64,000 nt of DNA, taken from the NCBI GenBank assembly GCA_014871385.1, contig CM026426.1, forward strand, positions 63,550,324 to 63,614,323, written 5' to 3'. The DNA comes from Ceratodon purpureus (Eukaryota > Streptophyta > Bryopsida > Pseudoditrichales > Ditrichaceae). The notes under the pieces were generated by a model that was given only the letters and a program-made list of their open reading frames with translations, did not search any database and had not been told where the DNA came from. The position numbers and the translations under genes were made by a program. Positions 1 to 11,026 of this stretch are shown one piece after another; the stretch's first letter is position 1, and each line of letters opens with the position of its first letter.

Positions 1-452
1 ACTGCCTCCCTACATTCCTGCCCACACCCCTATTGACCCCCCCTCTCTTCTCGCTCACACTCCCACAAACCCCCCCTCCGCTACCTCCTACCGCTCCCCA
101 CCAACTTGGTGGCCCCCCTGATCCTCACACACCAACGCCTCTCTCCCTTCCCCCCGACATCCTCGCCTCCCCCCCACCACCCCCGGCATCCCTCCCGCTC
201 CCTCTCCTGCACTGGCCTCCCACTGCCCCTCTCTCCAGTCACCACTCGAGTCTCGCGTCAACCTCCAGTCCTTGCACCTGCACCCACACCTTCTCCCAGT
301 CAATTCTTCCTCTCCCTACGTCACCCCTCTATACCCACGCCCATTTAAACACCCACATTCTCTCCTACCACCCCCCTCACTCCAGATATCCTGTCCTATC
401 CCCCCTCACGTTGTTGTGTACTTCCGCACCCCCCTTCAGTGGCTACATCCCC

Positions 453-482
453 TTTCTAACATCCTGCCCCCTTTTTTTTCAG
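453..482 (+). promoter_or_regulatory. intron-like 3' splice site
   Basis: TTTCTAAC (a good branch-point match) is followed about 12 bases later by an uninterrupted T8 run and CAG at 480-482, 33 bases before the ATG at 516. This has the layout of a spliceosomal acceptor in the 5' leader of the LINE. In pyrimidine-rich DNA such a match can arise by chance, and no donor was identified. Confidence 0.3.
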
Positions 483-515
483 ATCACATTCCTACATATC
501 GACACTCAGTCTCCC

Positions 516-1019
516 ATGGCCCGCGTCAAGACTCTAGCACGCAAAGTTCCCGTATCCCAAGACTCCCTACACGCCCATTCCGACAAAGGTATGAAGGGCG
601 GTTCCTCCAACTCCAAGAAGAAAAGGGTAGCCCTTAAACTCACTGCTCTTGCTATTGAATCCCCCCCTGATTTACCTTCCCCACCTGATGAACCGATTGG
701 AGTCCGGGACTGGCTTGAGGGGTGTGGTCCTCGCATGCAAGAACCGACCCTAGACACCAACACTTCCAGATCTTGTCGCCTACACCGCCTACTCACCAAA
801 GACCCAGATGACAATGAGAGCTCCCAAGCGGACGGCTCCTCCAACGCCTCGATTGCCTACAAAACCATCACCATCACATCCCAGAACCTCCTTGCTCCCC
901 CCCACCCCGGCCAAACCTCTGCGTCCCCTGCCTTCTCCCTAGCCACTGCCCTCCCCCTCTACAGTTACTCTCCGCCTCTTCCCCTCCGTCACCTACAACA
1001 TTTCCCCCCATCCAAGTAA
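516..1019 (+). pseudogene. LINE ORF1 N-terminal segment with H3-tail-like start
   Basis: An open stretch beginning at the ATG at 516. The first residues, MARVKTLARK, resemble the start of histone H3 (ARTKQTARK), with 6 of 9 identical positions that include the residues equivalent to R2, K4, R8 and K9. A lysine-rich patch (SKKKR) and a Ser/Pro-rich tail follow. The frame is open upstream of 516, but that part translates to Pro/Ser low complexity, so I take 516 as the natural start. It lies in a different frame from the RRM part of ORF1 downstream, so the two are joined only if a frameshift lies between 1019 and 1331. The role is unknown; the ORF1 products of LINEs usually bind RNA. Confidence 0.4.
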
Positions 1020-1330
1020 CCCCCCCCTCCCCTCTCAACACCCCCTTTCCGCCCCCGCCCACTTCTACTGCTCACCCCACCTCGGCCCCTGGGCCCTCAC
1101 CCACACTTAACCTGATCCATTCTCCATCCTTCTCCAACTTCTCTCACTTACTCTGGCTCTCATTTTCAGTCCATGAGCAGCTGAACCTTCAGTAGGGCCT
1201 CCCCGAAGCCAACACCTATGGAGCAGCCGAACTCACCGCTGTTGGAATGCCCGACTCCGAAATCCAAGAATACCACACCTGCAGACACGCATTCCCACAT
1301 GTTCAACAACAACTATACCCCCACCACTAA

Positions 1331-2662
1331 CGAGATGGTCTCCCCAGTCAGTTTCTCCACCTCACCCAGATTCCTTTTGGCATAGATGTCGATCCCACCT
1401 CCGGTCTCTCCCATACCCACCAGATCGAGATTAGGTTTGACGCAGGATACCAACAGATGAAGAAACCCGAAGTTCAAGCAGCTGCGCTAGCTCGCTTCGA
1501 ATCTATGGAAATTCCCCTAGCAACCCGATTCCGTGAACCTATAGCAGCCCTCATTCACCCTCAGACAAAAAACCAGCTAGGGTTTATGAAAATTGACTTA
1601 CGTAACCCAAGCACAGACGGGGTTGCCTTACTTCGGGGCCATCGTATCTTCACTCTTCAGTTCCAGGACTCTTCCTACGTCGTAGGTAAAGTCGAGAAAG
1701 GGTTTGATTTTCCTTCGACAGCTGCAAACCGCAAGTTAGAAATTAAAGACCCTATCCTCTCTCGCTACACCTCACGCCACCTCCTCGGTGAACTCACCTG
1801 TTGAGGCTAGCTAGCCGGTGCTAACGTCGAATTTGTAGGAGTCACCAAGCGCACCAAAGAACTAGAGTACGTAGAAATCACAGTAGCCTCAGACAAAACC
1901 AAAAAATACCTGCTAGAAACCCCCATCCTCTTCAATAACCAGCGCTTGGCCATCACCCTCTCCTCCTCCAACCGCTCCTCGCACTTGAGCACCCCGGAAG
2001 CCCTCACCACCTACATACTGGTACGCGGGCTCCCTGTCGAATACTCTCAATTGCAGGTTACCGCCACCCTCCACAAAATCCTGAGCCCCAAGAACATCCT
2101 CACCGTCACCTACAACCAAGCGGAAGGCGACCCCTTGGGACGACACGACGGAGTGGCTACTGTTCGCTGTCTTAACTCGGCCGTCTACACACATTGGTGC
2201 AACCGCAAAGGGGTCCCCTGCCTGGGGAAACTTATTGACTTTGCTCCTCATGCCAAGAGCCTCGCCGGCTCTGCCCCTCTCGCCCAAGCCCGCACCCAAG
2301 ATCAGGGCTTCACGCGCGAATTCATCACCGCCCTTAAAAATGAAACCCCTGCATCCCCTACCCTCAACCAGTTTGGGAACTCCCTTCAAGCCGTCGAAAC
2401 CCGCCTCCGCACCCGCATTTCCAACATTGGCTCCACCATCAATTCCCACACCACCGACAAGCTGGACTCCACCGCCGCTCAAGCCGCCTCACAGCGCTAG
2501 CACGACCACAACCTCATGACCGAGCAGCTGCAATTGCTCTCTTCCGCCTCTCGTGACTTCGGTGAGCAGATGAGCGGGATCTTCTCGGCACTCAACCAAG
2601 GTCCCCCCGAGGACCCACTTCCACCCCTCCCACTTCCTGACAACCACACCCTGATTGATTAG
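1331..2662 (+). pseudogene. LINE ORF1, RRM-like RNA-binding protein
   Basis: One reading frame runs from after the stop at 1328-1330 to the TAG at 2660-2662, interrupted by TGA at 1802, TAG at 1808 and TAG at 2498. Within it, YILVRGLP (RNP2-like), an amphipathic helix, GVATVRCLN (RNP1-like) and a final strand read as one RRM fold at about 2010-2260. A helical stretch follows, which could trimerise or form a coiled coil, and then an acidic Pro-rich tail. RRM-type ORF1 proteins of LINEs bind the element RNA and assemble the ribonucleoprotein. The stops are best read as decay of an old copy: both TAGs could have come from CAG. There is no sign of an upstream ATG in the same frame, which fits a frameshift near 1.0-1.3 kb. 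Confidence 0.6.
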
Positions 2663-3935
2663 ACACCTTACAATTTGCTTCGGCTTGCTCATCTCCCTCC
2701 TCCTAATTGTCCTGCTACCTCCCCCGCCCCCCTCCCCCCCATGTACTCCTGCTTTCACATGAGGGCATACCCTCCATCAATAAAACGCATGCAGTGTCTT
2801 TTTGCATGCCCACATCTTGCTCTCCAATTTCGCATCCACTACCTTTCCACTTGCACATCATCCGCCACCACTGCCCCCATGCTTCTCACTCGTCCACCTA
2901 CACCTCCCTCCAACCCTTCCTGCCCCTCCAATGTCCCTTGCCTTCACCTCGCTCCTCTGCCCTCGTCAATTTCCCAGATCCACCCCCCTGCCCACGGCCC
3001 CCCGTCTTCGATACCCCATCCCACACCCCGAAGCAGACACCTTCCCACATACCGACGCGCACTCCACCTGCACCCCTGCTCCACCCGCCTCCCCTCTTAC
3101 CCCCACTGCTTCTCCGATCCGCGCTCCTCCTCCTCTACTGCTCCTTCACTTCCCAGCGGCCATCTCCTCTTCCCCTCCTCTCGCCTTACCTTCCCACCCC
3201 CATCTAGCTTCCTCCTTCTTCTCCTCCGACACAGGTCCTCTCTTATCGAGTCATCTCTACTCAGCCTCTCCCCCAATCCCAGCCCTTCGACACACACCCT
3301 ACAGACCCCTTACCCCCAAAACCCCTCCACTTTCCACACTCACCACCCCGCTGTGCATACCCGCCCCTTCCTACCCGCTCCTCATACCCATACCCGCCTT
3401 CTTCCCCCTGCCCTGCGGCCCATACCCGCCCCCTACCCCCTTCCTCTAACACATACTACCCCCGCCCACCCCCCCCCCCCCCCCCTCCCACTCTGTTCTT
3501 CCGCCCCCCTCCCAGGCATAGCCACCCCCCCCCCCAACACCCTTCACTCACTGCACCCCTCCTCCCCTCTGCCCCAAACAACGTGGCCCCATCCCCCTGC
3601 TCTCACCTTCACACTTCTCCCCCGCCCCTCCACCCCTACCTATCCCCCACTTCCCTACCTCCACTTCTCCTCCTCTCCCTCCTCCACTTCTCCTCCTCTC
3701 CCTCCTCCACTTCCCCTCTCTACCCCACTCACTCCCTCTCAGCCCCTCCCCCCCCCCTCCCCTCCCACTTCTCCTTTAAATTCTTTCCCTCCTCTTTGCA
3801 TCCCCTTCTCTCCCACCCCCCCTTCGCTCTTTCTTCCTCCCCTTCCCCCACTGGAACCCTCCCTTTTACAAATTCCACCTCACTTTCTCCATCATCTCCC
3901 ACCTTCACCACCGTCACCCTAAATACCTCAAACTT
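2663..3935 (+). other. C-rich spacer between LINE ORF1 and ORF2
   Basis: About 1.3 kb that is extremely rich in C and T with almost no G on the + strand, including C-runs at about 3468-3485 and 3525-3535 and tandem CTCCACTTCTCCTC units near 3660-3710. Long open frames here are Pro/Ser/Leu low complexity created by the lack of G and of stop triplets. I see no protein in it. Confidence 0.6.
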
Positions 3936-4004
3936 ATCCACTCTTCTACATTCAACATTCAGTTCCTCATGCTTAGTGGAGACACAAAGCCAAATCAAGG
4001 CCCC
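3936..4004 (+). other. 2A-like ribosome-skipping motif at start of LINE ORF2
   Basis: The frame reads a hydrophobic lead and then FLMLSGDTKPNQGP, matching the 2A-like context LLLSGD-x-x-x-NPGP found at the start of many APE-type LINE ORF2 proteins. The diagnostic NPGP is NQGP here, a one-base change (CCA to CAA), so ribosome skipping is probably lost in this copy. The motif sits just before the endonuclease domain, as in other LINEs. Confidence 0.5.
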
Positions 4005-4458
4005 ATGCCCTACCTTCTTCAAACTCATCCTTCCACCCACCGCAGCCGCCGCCAAATCTACTTCATCTCTAGCACCATCAAATTACAACCCGAATATCAA
4101 CACTTAGCCCGGCTATTTTCCCCTATTATCAACTTTACCGACCCTCAACACCACAACACACAAACCGACTATCCCCACCTCTTCCGATATGGTCATCAAC
4201 TTCCTCCACACCCCCCACGCCGCCTTCTTTATGCCCTCATTGTCACACTTCACCCCTCCCCCGCCACCTGTGATCACTTCCTTATCCAAACTCCACACCC
4301 TGGCTGGACCTCACTTCTCCTTGATGCCATGGCCCATCTCCCCAACCCCCCCGAACGCCACATATCCTCTCCCCATCCCTACATTGCCTTCAAAGACAGT
4401 CATCAACACTTAATCACCCGCCCCCCCCCCCCCCCCCCACCCCCTCACTCTTCAACAA

Positions 4459-5613
4459 TTGACAGCTCAATTCCCCTACCTCCCCAATAATTTACTCCAA
4501 GCAGCCCTCCGCATTCACGAGCCCCTCTCAGAATATGTCCACCCTCCTCTCCTCCCCCACCTCCCGCACCCCACACCGCAACCCACCCCCACTACTACCC
4601 ACACCACCCAATTTATCACCTGGAACGCCACTTCCCTTAACACTGCACTCCCCAACTTACCCGAGCTCATCACTAGCTCCCCCACCTCCCCTGCCATCAT
4701 CACCATTCAGGAAACCAAATTCACCACCACCAAATCCACGAAATACATACAAAACCTCTTCCCTCACTACAAACTACTCTTCAACAACACTCACTCTTTG
4801 ACCCGCTGTATGCAACAACAAATACCCTATACCTCCACCCATGGCGGCCTTCTCACGCTCATCCATCATAAATATGCATATCCAGGCAACATTACTAAAA
4901 TCCCCACCCCCTAAGCAATCTCCCCTTACCTCTAAATCATTAAAATCACTAACAATCCCCTCCAATCCTTCCTCCTCCTCCATCTCTATATGCCCTCACA
5001 TATTGAAGATCTCCCCCTCATCCCTACCATCCAACAGCACATCCAACATATCCAAACCACCCCAACCTTCACTCATACCCTCTGCGGCGACTTCAACCGT
5101 GACATCGCCCTCATGGGACGCCGCAATGACCAGACCCTCTCACCTCCCCAACCAGAGGATCTCGACTGGCATACGTTCACAACTTCCCTCAACCTTGCCT
5201 ACATCCTTACCAATACCCCATTCACACGCCAAGGTGGCCCTAACTACACCCACACTAGCCTCATTGATGGCTACTACATCCACTTACCCAACCCTACGTT
5301 CTACACCTCTACCACGGACTCTACTCACCAACTCAACTCTGACCACTCCCCCGTCACCTTACACATTCCCCCCAACACCCTTCTTGCCAAACCTGCCCCC
5401 AAACCCCTTCCAACCCCTCGCCTTCTCAACTCCATCCCCCAAGCCAACTTGGACCGTTTCCAAACTCAATACTTTGAAGAAAATGCGCTACCCTTCATTG
5501 AGCTCCACACTATTCTCTCCGCTAACCAACTCACTAATGACCAATGGCAAAACGCCTGCTCTAAACTTGATCTTCTTGTCCATAACCTCTCCGCCACGCT
5601 CCAAGCCACTTAA
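4459..5613 (+). pseudogene. LINE ORF2: APE-type endonuclease domain
   Basis: This domain nicks the target DNA to prime reverse transcription. In one frame I see TWNATSLN (first strand), IQETK (catalytic Glu), CGDFNRD (the GDFN motif), SLIDGYY and NSDHSPV (the Ser-Asp-His motif), in the order of exonuclease/endonuclease/phosphatase-fold LINE nucleases. The frame is broken by TAA at 4912-4914 and TAA at 4933-4935, either of which could come from CAA. The frame upstream (2A-like motif) is offset by one base, and the switch falls at a long C-run near 4423-4439. The endonuclease is inactive as written. Confidence 0.75.
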
Positions 5614-6215
5614 TGTGCCCCACCTATTCCCACCCTCACCACTTGAACCTCCCCTTAAGGCGTTTTTCTCCCCCGGAAACTCCAAAAAACTTGGAAACAA
5701 CATCTCTCCACCTATCACCTCCTCGCAAAACCATTTACATCACAAAAATCCACCCCAACTGGCCCACTCACCCCATCCTCACCACCCTCGCTACCCACAC
5801 CCATACCACTCTTCCCCCCCTTCTTCCCGATCCTGCCCTCCACGCAGCCTGGATCCAAGCCCTTGCCGACATCGCCAAGAACACCAAATTCCAAGCCCGC
5901 AAAATAACCACCCAATACACACACTCCTCTGTCAAAAAGGCCATCTCCAAATACCGCCAACTTTATGACAAAAGCCCCAAAAAAATAAACAACAAGGTAT
6001 TCAAAAACCAAGACTCATCCCCCTTGGATAGTCTTCTTGATCGCTCCAACAACATTCTCACCAGCCGTGAAGATATTGCCAAAGAAATCCACATTCAACA
6101 ATCCATCAGTAACCGCCCAACGGTTCCCCCCTACTACTTTGAACCTGACCACCCCCCCCCCCCTCCCCCCCCCAATGTACCTGTGGTGTCCGGCAATACC
6201 CCTGGCACGACCTAG
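5614..6215 (+). pseudogene. LINE ORF2: linker between endonuclease and RT
   Basis: An open frame of about 200 codons in a different phase from the endonuclease. It encodes a basic, helical stretch (ending with many Lys/Arg around SVKKAISKYRQ) followed by the NILTSREDIAKE region typical of the segment just ahead of LINE reverse transcriptase. It ends in a run of prolines encoded by C-rich DNA at about 6150-6177, where the frame changes again into the RT frame. It has no catalytic motif of its own. Confidence 0.5.
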
Positions 6216-8134
6216 ACGGCTTTGTCATTGAACAAAGAGGTACTCTCGAGATTCCTCTCTCCGTCCTCTTCAACAAAGAAATTTTTGATAATTGTCTCAA
6301 ACACCTTGCTGACAACAAGACCCCGGGTCTTGCCAAAATCCCCAACTCCATTCTCAAAAGTATGCCCCCTAGTTTTCATCATCTACTCTTTCTCTTCTTT
6401 ACTCACTGTTACAAACAAAAACAAATCCCCGATTCCTAGAAAACTAGCCTCACTATCCTCCTCTACAAAAAAGGCGACCCTGCTCAACTTCCAAACCACC
6501 GACCAATTGCACTTGCAAACACCATCTACAAGTTCTTTACTAGCGCACTCACCCACATACTCTCCGCCTACGACGAACACTACCAAATCCTTCACAACAG
6601 CCAAGAAGGCTTTCAAGCTGAACGCAATACCGCACGCCAACTCCAACTCATTATTGCCGCCTTAGAAGATGCCAAATTTACCAATCAAGACATCTACCTT
6701 CTATATATAGATTTCAAAAATGCCTTTGGCTCCCTTGACCACGCCCGCCTCCTTGCCATCATGAAAGACCTTGGTTACCCCTCCGATGCTGTCATGCTCA
6801 TTGGTAACATATACTCCCACTCTAACACCATCTTCACAGGTGAACACTTTGGCAAAACAAAACCCATCCCTATCCAAAGAGGCACCATCCAAGGGGACAC
6901 ACTTAGCCCTTACCTCTTCCTCATCTTCCTCGAACCTCTCCTCCGCTGGCTCCAACAAGGCAACCATGGTTACACCTTCGGTACATCCCAAACCTCCGTC
7001 TGCTCCGCGGCTTACGCCGATGACCATGCCGCTCTCACCAGCCAACTCACCTCCCTCCAACTCCAACTCAACAAAATCAACAAATTCTGCCACTGGGCAG
7101 GCATGGACTTAGGCGTCACTAAATGCGCCGTCACAGGCTGTCCAAACAAATCCAAACTCCAACCCACTAACTTCAAAAACTATCTCCTCACCCACAACAT
7201 CACCTACCGTAACCAACCCATCCCTGTCCTCCACCAGAACGAACCATACGTATACCTCGGCATCCAAATGGTCCCCTCCCTCAAATGGAAGCTTCAAACC
7301 CACATCACCACCACCAAAGTCATCTCCCAATGTACCTTACTCTCTAAATGCCTTGCCACTATCAAACAACGGATAAAAATGGTCGATACCGTAATCCGGG
7401 CTGACATTGCCTCTAGCTTTTTTGCGGTCCCCTATTCCCTTCCCACCATTATGAAACTTGACAAAAAACTCATTACCATCCAAAAAACAATCTGCGGCCT
7501 TCCTAAAAGCACCGCAAACATTCTTACCCAGCTCCCTCGCAAGCTCTTTGGGCTCGAAGCCTTCTCCCTGAAAAATGCCTACCTTCGCTGCATTAGAGAA
7601 CAACTCCGCAATGCCCTCAATGACACAAGCCGCCTTGGTAAGATTTACACCGGCCTAGTCCACCACATCCTTGCTAAAACTGGAAGCGCCCAAAATATTC
7701 TCCGCCTTACGCCGTATGATTGCATCTGCTCCCCGACTACCCGCACCCTCTATCTCACCAAAACAGCTGGCGATTTTCACCTCAAAAGTACAAAAGCCGA
7801 CTTTCCCCTCCACCAAACACCCCTCGAAGCCGCGTGGACCACCATTATCAACACTGAACTCCCCCACCTAAACCCCCAGCTCTCCCATAAAATCCTCTCT
7901 AAACTCCTCGCCCACAATATGTACTCCATCCAACATCTCACCCTCCCCACCGGCACCTCATGTCCCCTGAGGACTTCAAATCCTACTACCACCCCCCCCA
8001 CCCGCCTCAAAAAAAGCGCCCTTAACATCGCCACTCAACTCTTTTGCCTCCCTAGCTGTAGCCCCCAATGCCCCGCCCCTTGCTTTCTTCATTCCCCCCC
8101 ATTTTCCCTTAAGACCCAATATGTTCTTCCTTAG
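6206..8134 (+). pseudogene. LINE ORF2: reverse transcriptase
   Basis: The RT copies the element RNA at the nicked target. Motifs in order are NKTPGLAKIPNSILK (finger, motif 1), LLYKKGD and HRPIAL (motif 2), YIDFKNAFGSLDH (palm A, catalytic Asp), RGTIQGDTLSPYLF (motif B) and AAYADDHAAL (palm C, YADD at 7013-7024). A thumb and connection region follows to the stop at 8134. The frame is open except for TAG at 6437-6439, where the family has Trp (P-x-W-K), so TGG to TAG is the likely change. That replacement argues against a variant code in which TAG means Gln. The palm and catalytic residues are otherwise intact. Confidence 0.85.
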
Positions 8135-8157
8135 AACCCTCTCACCCCTCGCCGCCC

Positions 8158-9301
8158 CACCCCCATTCACCCCCCCCCCCCCCCCCCCCCCCCGACCTCC
8201 AACCTAATCCCTCCACCCTCCTTCCTTCCCCCCCGTAACATCCTTAAAAATCCCGACACCTTCCCCCTCCACGCCATCTTAGCACATAAAACAGTTACCA
8301 CCATAGATACCTACAAAACCCCCAAAACCTTTACCGCTTATCTTTGCCAATGGCAAACCTCCACTCCCCTTCCCTACACCAAGTGGCTCCCTCAACGCAC
8401 CCTTTTTCCACCCCACCGCCCCACCATCCTTAATCACAACCTCACTCTCCTCAAACAATATTACACCACCCACCGCCATCGCCACTACCACCACCTCACC
8501 TTTACAACTCTTCTCCCCATCCAACCCCGCGACCCTCGCTTCATTCCCCCCCCCCCCCCCAACTCACATTTCCTCCCTACAAACCTCTATTATTGACTGC
8601 AACCCTGACAAAGACATTACTACAATCCATTGCACCATCCAAACCGCCTATAACAAAGCCCACATTTACAACGATACAGGCCAATACCTCACCACCATCC
8701 CCACTTCCAGACTCACTTGGCTCTGGCAACAATATCACGCGAACAAAAACCACACCCAAGGTCTCCTCCACCCATTACAAACCTTTGAAACAGAAGTTGT
8801 CTGACTCTGTCAGCGATACCACCACAAAACCAACCGCACACACCCCAAACTCACCCCACATCACTCTTTCTCAGCACAACTGCTGGACACATTCACCCAA
8901 ACCTTCAATATCACCCACTCTTATTTTTCCTCCCCCTTGACTTGCCCCCTCAACCTCTCTCATTTCTATTCCCAATTCCCTCGTGTTCGGCTGTTCGGCT
9001 CTCATGGCCTTGCCTTTAACTACAAATGGAAAGGCATTGGTTATGCCCATCCGAATGACCTTGCCTCTCCCCGTCAAGCCCTCCATTGGGCCAGACTTGC
9101 GGCCAAACAGGACCCCAACACCATCACCTTTCTGGCCCTTCCAGACCCTGACTGGTACCACAACTCCTCTCCCTACCTCAGCCCCTTTCCAGATACACAT
9201 ACTCTCATCCACTTCCACGCAGACACACTCACCTACTCCAAACCCACCTCCCCGGATATCCCTCATACTCCCTATACTGAACCCCTTGCCCTTCACATCT
9301 A
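8158..9301 (+). pseudogene. LINE ORF2: unassigned domain between RT and RNase H
   Basis: After a 25-30 base C-run near 8165-8192 the frame reopens without a start codon (about 8170-8594), and again at about 8790-9301 after stops. The second part contains a conserved-looking stretch with FGSHGLAFNYKWKG, GYAHPNDLA, ALHWARLAA and LALPDPDWYH motifs. The layout (aromatic-rich, HPND, then PDPDWY) slightly recalls an N6-adenine methyltransferase-like fold, but the canonical catalytic motif is not there, so I do not assign one. It lies where Dualen-type elements carry extra domains between RT and RNase H. Confidence 0.4.
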
Positions 9302-9529
9302 GTGTATCCATCACCAAAACAACATCATTGGCACACCTCCTCAACTCGACACCCTAACCACCACCCTCAACACCCTCCAACTCCCACATTCCCACACCCG
9401 GCCCGCCCCCACCTACCCCGCCCTACACAAAAGTCAACAAAAATCCAATCTCGAACAAACTTCTCTACCCTCCCCCCCCCCCCCCCACACCCCCCTTCCC
9501 CCACCGCTCCCCCCCCTCCCTGCCTACAA

Positions 9530-10198
9530 TACCTATGCCCCTCTCAAATTCCCCCCCCCCTCCAATTTAGCTACTACATAGATGGCTCCTTCCTCTCCCC
9601 TATGCAAGCCCCGGATGGCCATTGGAAAAAAGAAAAAGCAGGATACGGAATCTATAACCCCTTTAAACCTGAAATCAACATATCTAAACGCCTCCTTGGA
9701 CTCCAAACCTGCTTTTGCGCCGAACTCATGGCCATTCACGACACACTCTCTCTTCTCACTACTCTCTAAACCCATGAACTAGCACATATTTTTAGAGACT
9801 GTCTCAATTGTATCCATGTTCTTAACACCCAACTCAACCATCCTACACAAAACATCAACCACTCTAACCAAACCATCCTTCAAGAAATGGTGGCAATGCT
9901 TCAACAACGCACACAACCCACCTCCATCCACAAAGTTAAAGCCCATTCCAACATCCTCGATAATGAACAGCCGATAAACTTGCCAAAGCCGGTACCATGA
10001 AAAGAAATTATCAATTCGCTTCCAAACCCCAGGAATTCGTCCACACCATCACCTCCTACTACCAAAAAGACTCATGGCCCGGTCCAAACAAACGCCTGGA
10101 CAAAGACTTTGTTCGATGCCTCGAAGAATATATTAAGAAATGCGACCGCGAACATAACATTGCTACTTTGGCTACTTCCTCAATATCAATAAATTGAC
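9530..10198 (+). pseudogene. LINE ORF2: RNase H domain
   Basis: YYIDGSF (first Asp), CAELMAIHD (Glu), IFRDCLNCI (Asp) and VKAHSNILDN (His and Asp region) give the D-E-D-D order of retroelement RNase H, which removes RNA from the cDNA hybrid. The frame is cut by TAA at 9767-9769 and shifts by one base near 9970-9975, where the expected A-D-K-L-A is read in the next frame. A helical segment follows with many Lys and Asp residues, ending at the stop near 10198. Confidence 0.7.
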
Positions 10199-11026
10199 CA
10201 CTGACTCCATCATTGACAACGAACTCTCTAACGATTTCTGGAATAACCGTAATATCACCGACTACCAAACAACTAGCATCCTGAAATTCCGAACCGGCCA
10301 ATACATGGGTAACGCCCGCAAACAATTATTTTTTGGCATTCCTCGCTTCCCCTCTAAAACTTGTTCTATCTGTCACATGCAAGATGCTGACACCTGGCTC
10401 CATGTCTTACTCCTCTGTCAACACCATCATATCCATGCCCTCCGTACCAAACGACATAACAAGGCCGTCTAGGAATTACGCAAGCTTATCCTTTTCTCCC
10501 AGAAATCCAGATGCTATACCTTCATGAATGCCGGCACCTTCCACGACAACCTCCAAGAAAACACCGTCCCCCCGTGGTTACTCCCTTGTACGTGTACCCA
10601 ACCTCGATGCCACTGCAATGCCCGATCCAAACCGGATATCCTCTGCATCAAAGGCCTACCTTACCAAAGTCCCCCCCCCCCCCTCACCCTTCTCCTAATC
10701 TCACTGTCCAATTCATCGAATTTACATACACTAATGACCGCTTCTCCCCAGCAGTCAGTGGTCGAAAACTTCTCAAATACCAACCACTCCTTCATGACCT
10801 CACTCAACACGGCTGGAAGGTCGACCCTACTATCGTTATTACTGCTGGTGCCAGAAGCACCACACACATCCCCGCCATGAAACAAATGGAAAGACATTTT
10901 CAATTGTGTGATACCTCTATTCAATGGTCCTTTAAACCTATCAACACTATCGCCATCCAATATGCTGGATCCATACTTCTCCACAAACGCAAACTCGAAA
11001 ACAACCATGCCATTCCCACAGATTGA
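10199..11026 (+). pseudogene. LINE ORF2: zinc knuckle and restriction-like endonuclease
   Basis: KTCSICHMQDADTWLHVLLLC gives a C-x2-C-xn-H-xn-C finger, followed by RTKRHN, as at the C-terminus of R2-type and Dualen elements. Beyond a short Cys cluster come KPDILCI (the PD of PD-(D/E)xK), FIEFTYTND (the acidic strand), KYQPLL (Lys), GWKV and ITAGARS, the layout of the restriction-like endonuclease in this LINE class. The frame changes inside the C-run at about 10671-10683. With the APE domain at the other end this gives a dual-endonuclease element. The protein ends at the stop at 11024-11026. Confidence 0.6.

Larger units (their letters stand above)
1..11026 (+). mobile_element. Dualen/RandI-like LINE, degenerate
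   Basis: A non-LTR retrotransposon read left to right. Recognisable parts in order are: an ORF1 with an RRM-like fold (about 1.33-2.66 kb), a 2A-like motif (about 3.96 kb), APE-type endonuclease (4.5-5.6 kb), reverse transcriptase with YADD (6.2-8.1 kb), an unassigned domain, RNase H (9.5-10.2 kb), a CCHC knuckle and a PD-(D/E)xK-like endonuclease (10.3-10.9 kb). Having both an APE and a restriction-like endonuclease is the hallmark of Dualen/RandI elements, first described from Chlamydomonas. The copy is broken by several in-frame stops and by frame changes, many of them at poly-C runs. Composition is strongly C-rich and G-poor throughout. The left end is cut by or lies near the window edge; no target-site duplication or poly-A tail was found, so both limits are approximate. 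Confidence 0.8.

Noticed and set aside
33..3922. Long Pro/Ser/Leu-rich open frames on the + strand (for example 2675-3922, 415 codons)
   Set aside because: They arise from the near absence of G, which removes TGA and TAG. Residue content is low complexity and no motif is present.
4912..6439. A variant genetic code with TAA/TAG read as Gln, as in some ulvophyte algae
   Set aside because: The two TAA in the endonuclease could be Gln positions, but TAG at 6437 stands at a conserved Trp, TGA also occurs in frame, and the intact genes of elements 1 and 2 use TAG, TGA and TAA as terminators.
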